A stretch of DNA of 64,000 bases from an uncultured Collinsella sp. (GCA_902493515.1 CABUPE010000009.1:4621-68620); one strand, 5' to 3'. Shown: positions 27,022 to 35,934, numbered from the stretch's first letter. Made by a program: numbers and translations. Notes: generated by a model from the sequence alone, not told the origin.

Positions 27022-27703
27022 CGCGGGCACCTCTTCCGTCAAATACAGCATCGCACGCCAGCGCAATGGCAATGCCGACCACGACGCTTGCCGGCACGGC
27101 AATATTCGCGAGGCCCAAGAACTTGCATACGGCGACGGACACCGCGCCCGAAACCGCCGCGACAACGTTACCGCGCGACAGCCGCTGCGAAAAGAGCAGG
27201 CAGATAAAGAGCGAGGTGCAGACAAAGGCTGCAATGGCGGTGGGAACATCGACAACGGCGCCGACGATGGCGCCCATCGTACACGAAACGCCCCATGTTG
27301 CGATGAGGATTACGTTGAGCACAAAGGACTCGCGCGGGCCCCAATCCTCCCCTTCAACCAACTTGGCAAGCGAGATGCCATATGCCTCCTCGGTAAGTGT
27401 CACGGCAACAGCCAGCGTCTGACGCTTCGAGGCACCCCTCAGATGCGGTGCGATCGATGCCGAGTAAAGCGCAAAGCGCGAGGAGATTGCGGCGACGCTC
27501 GCGACGATCGATGCTGCAGGCACACCCGCCAGCCACAGGTTGCAGATCATAAACTGGCCGCTGCCCGTCACAAACGTACTGCTTAGAGCAAAGACCATCC
27601 AGGGCTCCATTCCCGTCTGCCCCATGATCATTCCGCACGGCGCGCCTATTGCAACATAGGTAAGCATCACTGGCCAGACGGTTCTAACGATTTTGAGCAC
27701 CAT
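27011..27703 (-). CDS. azlC: Branched-chain amino-acid exporter subunit AzlC
   Basis: Large subunit of the AzlCD (BrnFE-like) exporter, 230 residues with about six to seven helices. The N-terminal helix VWPVMLTYVAIGAPCGMIMG, TGSGQFMICNLWLAG and LYSASIAPHLRG are AzlC signatures. LTEEAYGISL is also conserved. The ATG at 27703 has AGGATGAG upstream; the frame extends to 27772 without similarity. Together with the Liv importer in this window it gives the cell both import and export routes for branched-chain amino acids. Confidence 0.88.
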   Translation of the reverse strand: MVLKIVRTVWPVMLTYVAIGAPCGMIMGQTGMEPWMVFALSSTFVTGSGQFMICNLWLAGVPAASIVASVAAISSRFALYSASIAPHLRGASKRQTLAVAVTLTEEAYGISLAKLVEGEDWGPRESFVLNVILIATWGVSCTMGAIVGAVVDVPTAIAAFVCTSLFICLLFSQRLSRGNVVAAVSGAVSVAVCKFLGLANIAVPASVVVGIAIALACDAVFDGRGARDAR

Positions 27704-27829
27704 ACGTTTCTCATCCTGACAAGGTCTCCGAGCCGCATGTAGCGACACGGCAGAATCATCATCCGGCAGCAACCGAGTTCACCTACAATTGCCACCGGAT
27801 CGAAAGACACAACTTTTTAGGAAGTCATT

Positions 27830-28642
27830 ATGACAGCTATCGATCGAGACCGGGCGCGCGCGGCCTTCAAAAGCCACACCGATGCCTACGACGCCACCAA
27901 CCCACGCATCGCGCTCAAAATCGAGCATACGTACCACGTGGCCGAGGCATGCGATGCCGTAGCGCGCGAGCAGGGCTGGTCGTCAGAAGATATTGACCTA
28001 GCATGGCTTTGCGGCCTGCTACACGATATGGGCCGCTTTGAGCAGCTGCGACGCTGGGACACCTTTAAGGACGCCGAGAGCATGAGCCATGCGGCGCTGG
28101 GCATCGAGGTCCTCTTTGGCGAGAATCCCGCCGATGCACCCGCCGTAACGAGCATCCGCGACTTTATCGATGACCCGGCAGAAGATGAGCTCATCCGAGC
28201 GAGCATTGCCTATCACAGCGATTTCCGTCTACCCGCGCAGCTCGACGAGCGCACGCAGAGCTTCTGCGATATCGTGCGCGATGGCGACAAGATCGACATT
28301 ATGCGCACCATCGCCGACAGCACTGTCGACACTATCCTCAAGGTGGACGAGAAGACGTTTCTCGGCAGCCGTTTCTCGTCGCCGACACTTGCCGCCTTTG
28401 ACGAGCACCGCTGCGTCGCACGCGATGAACGCAACGAGCCCGCAGACTACCTGGTGGGACTCATCTGCTTTATGTTTGAGCTCGTCTATCCAGCGAGCCG
28501 CGCGCTGGCGCGCGAGCAGGGCGATATCTACCGCCTGCTCGACGCACCCTTTGGCATTACGCGGCCATTTACCGACCCCGCCACGCAGGCAACCTGGAGC
28601 CGCCTAAAGGACGAGATGCGCGACTGGCTGGCGCGCGCCTAG
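27830..28642 (+). CDS. HD-domain phosphohydrolase
   Basis: A 270-residue cytoplasmic protein with one HD domain: the ligands are the His of EHTYHV near residue 35, the pair LLHDMGRF near 63-70, His in MSHAALG and Asp in GDKIDIMR. This is a metal-dependent phosphohydrolase fold used on nucleotides or cyclic dinucleotides; the substrate is unknown. It resembles the stand-alone HD proteins of anaerobes about 250-280 residues long rather than dGTPase. The GGAAGTCATT-ATG start is modest. Its TAG stop overlaps the stop codon of the convergent etfA within the shared bases CTAG. Confidence 0.8.
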   Translation: MTAIDRDRARAAFKSHTDAYDATNPRIALKIEHTYHVAEACDAVAREQGWSSEDIDLAWLCGLLHDMGRFEQLRRWDTFKDAESMSHAALGIEVLFGENPADAPAVTSIRDFIDDPAEDELIRASIAYHSDFRLPAQLDERTQSFCDIVRDGDKIDIMRTIADSTVDTILKVDEKTFLGSRFSSPTLAAFDEHRCVARDERNEPADYLVGLICFMFELVYPASRALAREQGDIYRLLDAPFGITRPFTDPATQATWSRLKDEMRDWLARA

Positions 28643-29844
28643 CGCTCAAGCTGGGCCAGCAGCTCCTCGACGACCTCGACGGCGTCCCCAACAACCTTGT
28701 ACTGGGCAGCACCGAAAATGGGGGCATCCGGGTCCTCGTTGATGGCGATAATGCACTCCGCCCCACCGATGCCGGCAAGATGCTGAATGGCGCCCGAAAC
28801 ACCGATACTCACGAGAAGCTTGGGCGAAACCGATACGCCCGTCTGGCCAATCTGATGGCGATACTCCAACCAGCCGGCCTCCACGACAGGTCGCGTGCAG
28901 CCAAGCTCGGCTCCCAGAGCCTCGGCGAGCCTTCGCATCAACGGCAGGTTTTTCTTGGAACCAATGCCGCGACCCACCACGACCAGGCACTCGGCATTGG
29001 CGATCGAGGGCTGCTGTCCCCACTCCTCGGCGGGAATCGAGATCTCGACACGAGCCTTAGCATCATCCGCAAGCGATATCTGGGTGATCGTGCCAGAGCG
29101 GCCGTAGTCGAAGTCGGGAGCCTTAAAGATACCGGGGCGCACCGTTGCCATCTGCGGACGGTGGTTGGGGCAAATGATGGTGGCCATCAGGTTGCCGCCA
29201 AACGCCGGACGCGTCTGCTGCAGCAGCCCCGTTTCCGCATCCATCGAAAGTACGGTGCAGTCAGCCGTAAGGCCCGTCTGCAAACGCACGGCAACGCCGG
29301 GTGCCAGTTCGCGACCAAAAGCGGTCGCACCGTATAGGATGGCCTCGGGTTTGCGTTCGGCTACCAAATCGCAGATCAAGCGGGCGTAGACCTCCGCATC
29401 GTTTTGGCGCAGGCGCTCGTCGCGACAGGCCAGGACTTCGTCGGCGCCCGCGCAAACCAGATGCTCCAGGTCCCCGAGCGAGCCCTCGGGGCTCATGCCG
29501 ACCAGTGCCACCAGACGGCAGCCGCGAGCATCGGCAAGCTCGCGCCCCTTGCCCATAAGCTCATAGACAACGGGAGTCACCGTATCGCGCTCGTCGGTCT
29601 GCGCGAATACCCAAATGTCTCGATATGCATCAAGGTCCACCGCACCAGCAGCCTCGTCACGCTCGATCGAGATAGCGTTGACAGGGCAGGCGTCGACACA
29701 CCCACCGCATAGGATGCAGCCGTCGGTTACATGGGCGCATCGGCTGGGTCGCTCGCCTTCCACTACGATGCCGCCCGAGGCACAGGCACGAACGCAGCGA
29801 CCGCAGCCGATACAGGCTTCGCTATCGATAATCAGTCCGCTCAT
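28639..29844 (-). CDS. etfA: Electron transfer flavoprotein alpha with ferredoxin domain
   Basis: Alpha subunit of an electron transfer flavoprotein, 401 residues. An N-terminal ferredoxin-like domain carries two [4Fe-4S] motifs: CIGCGRCVRAC near residues 11-21 and CILCGGCVDAC near 44-54. It is followed by the Etf alpha N-domain and the FAD-binding C-domain (GRGIGSKKNLPLMRRLAEAL, SPKLLVSIGVSGAIQHLAG, AINEDPDAPIF). Such ferredoxin extensions occur in the Etf partners of anaerobic lactate dehydrogenases and caffeyl-CoA reductases that confurcate or bifurcate electrons between ferredoxin, NAD and the substrate flavin. The start ATG directly follows the etfB stop, so it is translationally coupled. 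It is the third gene of the lactate dehydrogenase operon. Confidence 0.92.
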   Translation of the reverse strand: MSGLIIDSEACIGCGRCVRACASGGIVVEGERPSRCAHVTDGCILCGGCVDACPVNAISIERDEAAGAVDLDAYRDIWVFAQTDERDTVTPVVYELMGKGRELADARGCRLVALVGMSPEGSLGDLEHLVCAGADEVLACRDERLRQNDAEVYARLICDLVAERKPEAILYGATAFGRELAPGVAVRLQTGLTADCTVLSMDAETGLLQQTRPAFGGNLMATIICPNHRPQMATVRPGIFKAPDFDYGRSGTITQISLADDAKARVEISIPAEEWGQQPSIANAECLVVVGRGIGSKKNLPLMRRLAEALGAELGCTRPVVEAGWLEYRHQIGQTGVSVSPKLLVSIGVSGAIQHLAGIGGAECIIAINEDPDAPIFGAAQYKVVGDAVEVVEELLAQLER

Positions 29845-30660
29845 CTATGCCATCCCCTCGATAATCTTGGCAAGTTTTACCGCCTGCTCGGACGCCGTTC
29901 CCTCAACGGCCTCGCACGTTTGGTCACGGTCGGGCACAAACGAGCGCACGACCTGTGTCGGCGACCCGGCAAGACCGCAACGCGCGGGGTCGGCGTTCAC
30001 GTCGGCGGCACTGACCACGCGCACGTCCGCCTCCTCCGCCGCGCGAATACCGGCAATACTCGGCATACGCAACTGGCCAATCTCCTTGGCAGTCGTCATC
30101 GCGCACGGCATCTCAAGGTACACCGTCTCCTCGCCGGCATCGCATCCGTGAACGAGCGCCAGCGAGCCACAGGTCGTAAAGCCCGCGCTCTGCACGCAGC
30201 TCACGTCGGTCACGCAGGGAATATCAAAGGCACCGGCAAGCTCGGGACCAATCTGGGCCGTATCGCCATCCACCGCCATCTTGCCGCAGATGAGCAGGTC
30301 GAAGTCCTCGTCGAGCGCCTCGATGCCGCACTTGAGGGCATAGGTGGTTGCCAGGGTATCGGCACCTGCAAAGGCGCGATCGGTCAGCAGCAGCGCATCG
30401 TCGGCGCCTCGAGCGATGCAGTCGCGCAGCAGCGACTCGGTCGCGGGGATGCCCATCGACACCACCGTCACGCGCACATCCATGCCAAAGCCGATAAAGT
30501 CGTCCTTCAGCGCCAGCGCGCATTCCAAAGCGCTCGCATCAAAGGGATTAATGACCGCCTGCTTGCCATCGCGCACGATGGTATTGGTCTTGGGGTCCAT
30601 CTTGACCTCGGTGCTGCCCGGCACGGCCTTGACGCACACCACCATATGGAAATCGCTCAT
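29845..30660 (-). CDS. etfB: Electron transfer flavoprotein beta
   Basis: Beta subunit of the same flavoprotein, 271 residues. MVVCVKAVPGSTEVKMDP is the family N-terminus. The conserved loop with DADLLI-like FDLLICGKMAVDGDTAQIGPELA, and PCVTDVS, mark the nucleotide-binding region; in electron-bifurcating Etf this subunit holds the second FAD. The ATG at 30660 lies about 10 bases after GGGGG; a GTG at 30666 overlaps the lactate dehydrogenase TGA and is an alternative. It sits between the dehydrogenase and etfA with no gap. Complex formation with both is inferred from gene order, which is the same set as lctBCD of Acetobacterium woodii though in different order. Confidence 0.92.
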   Translation of the reverse strand: MSDFHMVVCVKAVPGSTEVKMDPKTNTIVRDGKQAVINPFDASALECALALKDDFIGFGMDVRVTVVSMGIPATESLLRDCIARGADDALLLTDRAFAGADTLATTYALKCGIEALDEDFDLLICGKMAVDGDTAQIGPELAGAFDIPCVTDVSCVQSAGFTTCGSLALVHGCDAGEETVYLEMPCAMTTAKEIGQLRMPSIAGIRAAEEADVRVVSAADVNADPARCGLAGSPTQVVRSFVPDRDQTCEAVEGTASEQAVKLAKIIEGMA

Positions 30661-30662
30661 CT

Positions 30663-32264
30663 TCACGCGCCCCCTTTCTGGACGAGCTCATCCAAGAGCT
30701 TCTCCGAAAACAGGTTACCGCGACCCAGCTGCCCGGCAGGATCGAGCTGGAGCTTGAGCCGCGCCGACTCGACCATGGCCTCGTGACCGTACATCGTCTC
30801 CAAGAAGCCCGCCTTGATCTTGCCGACGCCGTGTTCTGCGGAGACGGCACCGCCCATGGCCGTGACCTCGGAAGCCCACTGGGCAAAGAGTTCTGCGCCG
30901 CGGCGATAATCCTGTGCATCGCGCGGCAGAATGTTCACATGCAGATGGTTGTTACCGATATGCCCCCAGGCGGCAGATTCAAGCCCACTTTCCGCCAGCG
31001 TGCGGCGATAGAGGGCCACGACATCGGCAAGGCGTGCATTGGGCACCGACATGTCCGAACCCAGTTTGGTGATGGTGGGATCCGTGCGGCGACGCTCGTC
31101 GATAAGCATATTGACGCTCTCGGGGACCGCATGGCGGAAGAACCGCTGGCACTCGCGATCGACCTCGGTGCGCGCGACCCATGTCGCATCGTCGCTGCCG
31201 CCCGCAAGCTCTAGCACCCACCCCAAGTGATACAGCTCCTCAGTCGCCTGAACTTCGTCGTCGCAGTCGAGCTCCACGTAGACACAGACCTTGGCGTCTT
31301 TGTCGAGCGCCGGCAGCGAGGCGAACGCGGTCGACTGCTCGCGCTGGCGACGTAGAATATCCAGGGCGCCAGCATCGAAGTACTCGATGGCAGCCGCATG
31401 GGACAGGACGAGGCGCACGGAATCGGTAAAGGACACGGCCTTGTCCTCGCTATCGAAAAAGCAGCTCACACCCCAAACGACCGCAGGTGCCGCCTGCAGG
31501 GCAATCTCGAGCTCGGTGATGACGCCGAGCGTGCCACAAGCGCCGATAAAGAGGTCGATGGCGTCCATTTCGTCCGCAACGAAATAGCCTGAGGCATTTT
31601 TTGTCTTGGGCATGGTGTAGTCGGGAAGATCGAGCTCGAGCGTACGGCCCGCTGCCGTCACGAGCGACAGGTGGCGGCCCTGGGCAAAAGCCTCGCCGCG
31701 CTGAAGCTCAAGCAAATCGCCATCAGCCAGCGCGACGTGGAGTCCCGTGATATGCGGGCGCATGGGGCCGTAAGCGTAGCTGCGGGCGCCGGAGGCGTTG
31801 CATGCCGCCATGCCGCCCAGACAGGCAGATGCCTCGGTGGGATCGGTGGGAAAGAACTGCTCGGGGGCCTCTTGGAACTCCTCGTAGGCCTCAAGCGATG
31901 CCTGGTCCCAACCAGCGGTCGGCAGCACCTTCTTGCTCAGCTGCTTGCGCAGCTCCGAGAGAACAACGCCCGGCTCCACGCGCAGCAGAAATTGGCCTTG
32001 TTCATCGCGGCGAAGGCCCAAGTAGCGATTCATACGGGAAGTATTGAGGATATGCCCGCCGTGGGGCACGGCACCGGCGGCAAGGCCGGTTCGGGCGCCC
32101 TGAACCGTTACCGGGACGCACTCGGCATGGAGTTTTCCCAAAATGGCGCGGACCTCGTCTTCCGTCGTCGGAAACGAGATGCTCGAGGCCTCGCCCGATG
32201 CGCGAGACTCATCGCGACCATACTCTTCGAACTCGTCGGTGAAGGGTTTGATGGTTGCAGACAC
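30663..32264 (-). CDS. FAD-linked lactate dehydrogenase (GlcD/LctD type)
   Basis: A 533-residue flavoenzyme of the FAD_binding_4 / FAD-oxidase C family that oxidises a 2-hydroxy acid, most likely lactate, to the keto acid. The PP-loop region is VTVQGARTGLAAGAVPHGG near residues 53-71. The C-terminal part has the metal- and substrate-binding stretch GHIGNNHLHVNILP and SAEHGVGKIKAGFL, as in GlcD and D-lactate dehydrogenases. The frame starts with GTG after AAAGGGGGAG. It heads an operon with etfB and etfA, so electrons should go to Etf rather than quinone. Glycolate as substrate cannot be excluded. The gap to the next gene (32265-32610) has no gene, only a candidate promoter region with a TTGGTCA direct repeat. 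Confidence 0.88.
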   Translation of the reverse strand: MSATIKPFTDEFEEYGRDESRASGEASSISFPTTEDEVRAILGKLHAECVPVTVQGARTGLAAGAVPHGGHILNTSRMNRYLGLRRDEQGQFLLRVEPGVVLSELRKQLSKKVLPTAGWDQASLEAYEEFQEAPEQFFPTDPTEASACLGGMAACNASGARSYAYGPMRPHITGLHVALADGDLLELQRGEAFAQGRHLSLVTAAGRTLELDLPDYTMPKTKNASGYFVADEMDAIDLFIGACGTLGVITELEIALQAAPAVVWGVSCFFDSEDKAVSFTDSVRLVLSHAAAIEYFDAGALDILRRQREQSTAFASLPALDKDAKVCVYVELDCDDEVQATEELYHLGWVLELAGGSDDATWVARTEVDRECQRFFRHAVPESVNMLIDERRRTDPTITKLGSDMSVPNARLADVVALYRRTLAESGLESAAWGHIGNNHLHVNILPRDAQDYRRGAELFAQWASEVTAMGGAVSAEHGVGKIKAGFLETMYGHEAMVESARLKLQLDPAGQLGRGNLFSEKLLDELVQKGGA

Positions 32265-32518
32265 GCGAACTCCCCCTTTAGCTAACTACAGTGTTTGCAG
32301 GGAGATGTTACCGCATCGTTTCGTCGACGTGTTCGAGACCGTCTCCATAATTGGCGATTTTTACGTTCGTGCAATTCGGCGAACGGCAAGGCTTCCTCGG
32401 CAGACGATGCTTTTGACACATATGGCCCCGCCGTCGCCGACCGCGCGATTGTCGCTCGAAAAAAGTTGGAGTATTTTTTGCCGCCTTTTACCTGCGGAGA
32501 CGCCAATCCGTCAAGCAT

Positions 32519-32536
32519 TTGGTCAGCAATTGGTCA
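32519..32536. promoter_or_regulatory. TTGGTCA direct repeat
   Basis: Two copies of TTGGTCA (32519-32525 and 32530-32536) are offset by 11 bases, one helical turn, about 75 bases before the surface-protein cluster. This is the arrangement expected of a tandem regulator site; no regulator is identified. Confidence 0.3.
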
Positions 32537-32610
32537 AGTAGTGGCTGATACCGTCGGCATCAACAGCCAAAACCGACAGAAGTTTTGGCCCCAGAAGCAG
32601 GGAGGTTCCC

Positions 32611-32907
32611 ATGGCATATTACTGGCCCCAGTACGGCATCGCCATCGAAGTCGACGACGATCCCCATCTCCTACCTTTCGACGAAGAGGCATTCCCCGAT
32701 ACGACGGTCTACCACGTTACCACCGATGTGATCTGCGACCCCGAGTCGTTCTCGGCGCTCGCCCACCACATCGCGCATATCCACGACATCGAGCTCCCTC
32801 CCGACTTCGAAGAGCTCGTCTACTCGCGCCGTCTGATGCTTCACATGCTCTTTGGAGCGGACCCGTCCACCTTTGCGCGCGTCTATACCACCAAGGATGC
32901 CGCATGA
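32611..32907 (+). CDS. Hypothetical protein, 98 residues
   Basis: Not recognised. An acidic, soluble protein (MAYYWPQYGIAIEVDDDP at the start, then alternating acidic and aromatic residues) without signal peptide or membrane helix, so probably cytoplasmic. The start is secure: AGGGAGG lies 5 bases before the ATG. It overlaps the next gene by four bases (ATGA), implying coupled translation with a membrane-anchored protein. It opens a run of five same-strand genes of which the others are membrane, secreted or wall-anchored; a regulatory or chaperone role for that group is a guess. Confidence 0.7.
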   Translation: MAYYWPQYGIAIEVDDDPHLLPFDEEAFPDTTVYHVTTDVICDPESFSALAHHIAHIHDIELPPDFEELVYSRRLMLHMLFGADPSTFARVYTTKDAA

Positions 32908-33413
32908 GCGCGAAGAGGCCACCCCACTTTGTAGGCCTGGGTCGTCGCAAGAAGCTCATCGTTGCCTGTTTGGCCATCGTCTGCGCCCTTGTCGCCGTAG
33001 GACTATACGCTTGGCAGTCGCAGCCCGTACCCGAGGCGGGCGCTTCGGTTACGACGGCCGAGGGCAAAACGCGTCAGGAAATCCAAGATGAGCTCGACGC
33101 TATCGTCCGCGACAACATGATGACGATCTCGGTCGCGCCGGTCGCTCAGCTGCAGGAAGACGGCAAGCTGCGCGTCAACGTGCAAAACGTCCAAGACAAT
33201 AAATTTCCCCAGCGATTCCGCGTCATCCAAAACGACGAGACCATCTACGAATCCGGTGTGGTCGAGACCGGCAAAACGGTCGAGACATGCCCCGCCGGCG
33301 ACATCAAAGAAGGCGAGGCGTACATCGAGATCCAAGCACTCGATGCAAAGACCCTCGACAGCCACGGCAATCCGACACGTGTCAAGGTACGGGTTGAGCA
33401 AGCCGAGAACTAG
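32904..33413 (+). CDS. Membrane-anchored surface-cluster protein
   Basis: A 169-residue protein with a basic N-terminus (MSAKRPPHFVGLGRRKK), one hydrophobic segment (about residues 17-36) and an extracellular domain of about 130 residues. That domain reads like a small beta-sandwich: MMTISVAPVAQLQEDGKLRV, then NKFPQRFRVIQNDETIYESG and CPAGDIKEGEAYIEIQALD. I have seen this pattern (small anchored protein, IYxSG segment, charged linker before it) beside surface-fibre genes in other Gram-positive gut bacteria, but it has no accepted function that I can name. The ATG overlaps the stop of the 98-residue gene. A longer open frame from 32295 has no coding support upstream of this start. Confidence 0.7.
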   Translation: MSAKRPPHFVGLGRRKKLIVACLAIVCALVAVGLYAWQSQPVPEAGASVTTAEGKTRQEIQDELDAIVRDNMMTISVAPVAQLQEDGKLRVNVQNVQDNKFPQRFRVIQNDETIYESGVVETGKTVETCPAGDIKEGEAYIEIQALDAKTLDSHGNPTRVKVRVEQAEN

Positions 33414-33502
33414 CTTTCCGGCCGACGCGGCACCGCACACAATTCACCAGCATTCGTCCAATCATCGCGGGGACGGCCCGCGGCGAATAGAAAGGAACGG
33501 CC

Positions 33503-34102
33503 ATGGACATCACCAGGAACATGAACGGAGCCAGAGCGCTCGTCGTGGGCGCAGGGCTCGCGCTCGCGCTCGCAATGGGCGCCGCCCCGACGCCAGCTAT
33601 GGCAGCCGGGCGCGTTGGAACCACAAAAGTAATGGTCAGGACCGAGATCGACAACGTTGAGTTCAAAGTTCCGACGGTTATTCCCTTCGTCGCCAAGGCC
33701 GACGGCACGCTTCAGGGCCCCTCAGAAGACGCGACCACCATCGACAATCATTCGGCCTACGGCATCCATGTCACCAACATGAAGATCGACGCCATAAACA
33801 CCTGGACCATTACTGCCGACGCCAAAGCCGGAACCGCACAGAACTCCATCGACTTTAAGGTCGGCCCCGACGGCGCACTCCAGAACGCCAGCGCCGCAAT
33901 GCAGGGGACGGGCCTCGATCTTTCCAAGAACGCAGCCTTCGACATGGGCTACCAGGGCGTTGCCGGCGGCACGGACAAAATTAAGCTCAAGACAAGCGGA
34001 AACGTCGCCCGCGTCACGCGCGACATCTTCCGCGTAACTGGCGAAGGCGATCAGGTTGCGACGATCACCTGGACGGTCGAGCCCGGTGTGCACACGGCAT
34101 AA
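33503..34102 (+). CDS. Secreted surface-cluster protein
   Basis: A 199-residue secreted protein with a clear Sec signal peptide ending near residue 35 (LALALAMGAAPTPAMAAG). The mature part is beta-rich with VEFKVPTVIPFVAKADGTL, then NHSAYGIHVTNMKID and a closing AIRVTGEGDQV-like strand (actual FRVTGEGDQVATITWTV). The pattern of a P-T-x-x-P strand followed by an IHVTN strand suggests a fibre or appendage subunit. There is no C-terminal anchor of its own; the next gene could supply one. AAAGGAACGGCC precedes the ATG. No function is established. Confidence 0.75.
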   Translation: MDITRNMNGARALVVGAGLALALAMGAAPTPAMAAGRVGTTKVMVRTEIDNVEFKVPTVIPFVAKADGTLQGPSEDATTIDNHSAYGIHVTNMKIDAINTWTITADAKAGTAQNSIDFKVGPDGALQNASAAMQGTGLDLSKNAAFDMGYQGVAGGTDKIKLKTSGNVARVTRDIFRVTGEGDQVATITWTVEPGVHTA

Positions 34103-34367
34103 GGCCGTCGCCCTGGCCGCCGCCGTCAGCATCCTAGCATTTGGGCCAGCCATGGCCTTTGCCCAGCAAGAACAGGCGCAGGCCGCCACGCAAGTGACGG
34201 TCGACCTCTCGGAGCTCGACCGCGGCGACCGCGAGGAACCGTTGGCGCAGACAGGCGACAGACGATGGCTCTTGGCAGCAGGCGCCACAGCAGCAGGCGC
34301 GGGGACCGCCGGCCTCGGTCTGCACATCAAACGCAGCCAGAAACAAAACATGGACAGGCCGCACTAA
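34086..34367 (+). CDS. Small LAQTG-type wall-anchored protein
   Basis: A protein of about 93 residues with an N-terminal hydrophobic signal (AVALAAAVSILAFGPAMAFA). It then has a short acidic stretch and LAQTG followed by a hydrophobic helix and a basic tail (LHIKRSQKQ). This is the layout of a sortase substrate with an LPXTG-like motif in which Pro is replaced by Ala. The start is uncertain: GTG at 34086 overlaps the end of the previous gene, and TTG at 34056 is also possible; neither has a good ribosome site, so translation is probably coupled. With only about 30 residues between the signal and the anchor it could serve as the wall anchor for a fibre made by its neighbours. No sortase gene lies in this window. 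Confidence 0.65.
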   Translation: MCTRHKAVALAAAVSILAFGPAMAFAQQEQAQAATQVTVDLSELDRGDREEPLAQTGDRRWLLAAGATAAGAGTAGLGLHIKRSQKQNMDRPH

Positions 34368-34385
34368 ATTAGCTAAGGAGACCCC

Positions 34386-35816
34386 ATGGCATCGAAGAAC
34401 CTTTTGCCCGTCGTCGCACTCTGCGGCGCGCTCGCAACCGGAACGCCTGTCGCCGCTTGGGCGACTCCCGTCATGGCAGACTCCTTACCAGTAGCCCTAA
34501 GTTCCGCACCAAATCCGTCGAGCGCCATTGCGTGCGAGCGTTTTTCGATCGCACAGGCCGTGATCTCAACCTCGGGATGCCTTCGTCGTAATACGGACGG
34601 CTCGATAGTCGTGGATATCAAGCGTTCGAACAAGGCAAACGGCTCCCAGGCGGGGTGCGCCGTCTGCACGTGGCGCTCGGTTGTGCTCGATGCAGATGGC
34701 GATCCATGCAATTTAGAGCTGCGCATCGACATCGCTTCGGTCGATGACTCGGCGAACGGAGCGAAGGTCGCCTTCGACGGTACGTTTTTCGAGAAAGGAG
34801 GCGGTATATGTCTGGGCTGCGCCGCCGCGAATGCAGACGATGCGCAGCCCACCCTCTCATTCACGGCATCGTTGCGACTGACCAAAGCCGGCACCGATGC
34901 CATCGCGGCGGGAGAAGCGTCCCTGCTGTTCTACGCCGTCAGCGCCAAAGACACAAACGCTCATTTCGAGAAGCCAGCCGGATCACTCAGTCTTACACGA
35001 GGGATAGAGGCAGGCCCTATTGAAATCGATGCCCACGCGCAAAGCAGGCAACGCATTCTTGCCGACCCGGCGCTTCTCGAAATGGAGTGGAACGGATCCG
35101 GAGCCATCGGAATTCTCCCCTCCGCGCTTGACGCCAAGACGCTCCCCTCAAACGACGAACCCATCAACGCAACCATACAAGAAGAGAGCGCGGATAAAGA
35201 AGCAGGTGCGGGCGACACGCCGTCGCCGGCAAACAGCGCCCCAGCTTCTTTCGAAGCACCGAATGAGCCCGCTGCCGATCCAAACGATCCCGAGTTCGCG
35301 GACAGTCTGGGGCTTGCTGATCCTCAAGAGATCGATGAAGGTAACTGTTGCGTGCTTGCCGCACTCGACCACACAGAGGTCATCGACGCTGCGAACATCG
35401 AAGTTGCCGCCGCCAATCAGCCCGTCCGCAAGTCGGCTATCATCGCATTTCCCGAATCCATCGAAGTCGTCTTTTTGCCATCGGGCGAGGTCGTGGCCCC
35501 AACACTGCTCACCTTGTTGGGCGCCAAGAATACTCGAAACGAAATTAAAAAGGTCACGGTTGTCGACCCTGCAACCACCGCCAAGCTGCGTCTATACGCC
35601 GTTGCTCCAGACGGAGGCAAGACCTTGGAATTCGATGGTGACACACTCCTAGCCTGGCGACGTCTGGACATTATGCAAGACGTCTCGTATCAGATCGAAC
35701 TCGAAGGGTTTGATCGTGCCCGCGATGCCAATATCATCGCCGCGGCTATTGAATCCCCGCAGCGGCTTATGACACTGCGCTTTGAATACTATCCCTATGT
35801 CCCGACAACCACCTGA
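34386..35816 (+). CDS. Large secreted surface-cluster protein
   Basis: A 476-residue secreted protein with an N-terminal signal peptide ending near residue 32 (LCGALATGTPVAAWATPVMA). An N-terminal domain (about 40-240) is Cys-containing (STSGCLRR, GCAVCTW, GICLGCAA). It is followed by an acidic, Pro/Ala/Ser-rich linker (about 265-320) and a C-terminal beta domain (about 345-476). The C-terminal domain has FPESIEVVFLPSGEVVAPT and an N-x-I-x-K-V-T-V-V-D strand that parallels the 199-residue protein two genes upstream, so both may be subunits of one structure. There is no LPXTG motif or membrane helix at the C-terminus. AAGGAG precedes the ATG. Function unknown; surface adhesion or pilus-like role is inference. 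Confidence 0.72.
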   Translation: MASKNLLPVVALCGALATGTPVAAWATPVMADSLPVALSSAPNPSSAIACERFSIAQAVISTSGCLRRNTDGSIVVDIKRSNKANGSQAGCAVCTWRSVVLDADGDPCNLELRIDIASVDDSANGAKVAFDGTFFEKGGGICLGCAAANADDAQPTLSFTASLRLTKAGTDAIAAGEASLLFYAVSAKDTNAHFEKPAGSLSLTRGIEAGPIEIDAHAQSRQRILADPALLEMEWNGSGAIGILPSALDAKTLPSNDEPINATIQEESADKEAGAGDTPSPANSAPASFEAPNEPAADPNDPEFADSLGLADPQEIDEGNCCVLAALDHTEVIDAANIEVAAANQPVRKSAIIAFPESIEVVFLPSGEVVAPTLLTLLGAKNTRNEIKKVTVVDPATTAKLRLYAVAPDGGKTLEFDGDTLLAWRRLDIMQDVSYQIELEGFDRARDANIIAAAIESPQRLMTLRFEYYPYVPTTT

Positions 35817-35934
35817 GGCTTAAATGCTGCACATCATTCCTAACACCACTTATATAACGTATTAGATGAGTCGCGATGTGCCTCGCATTTCGTTCTGCTA
35901 CGATTGCCACGTTGGCATCAATACAGGAGGGCTC

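Noticed and set aside
32295..33413. 372-residue frame that would extend the membrane-anchored surface protein upstream
   Set aside because: The upstream part overlaps the 98-residue gene with a strong ribosome site and has no coding character; the ATG at 32904 with an ATGA overlap is the sensible start.
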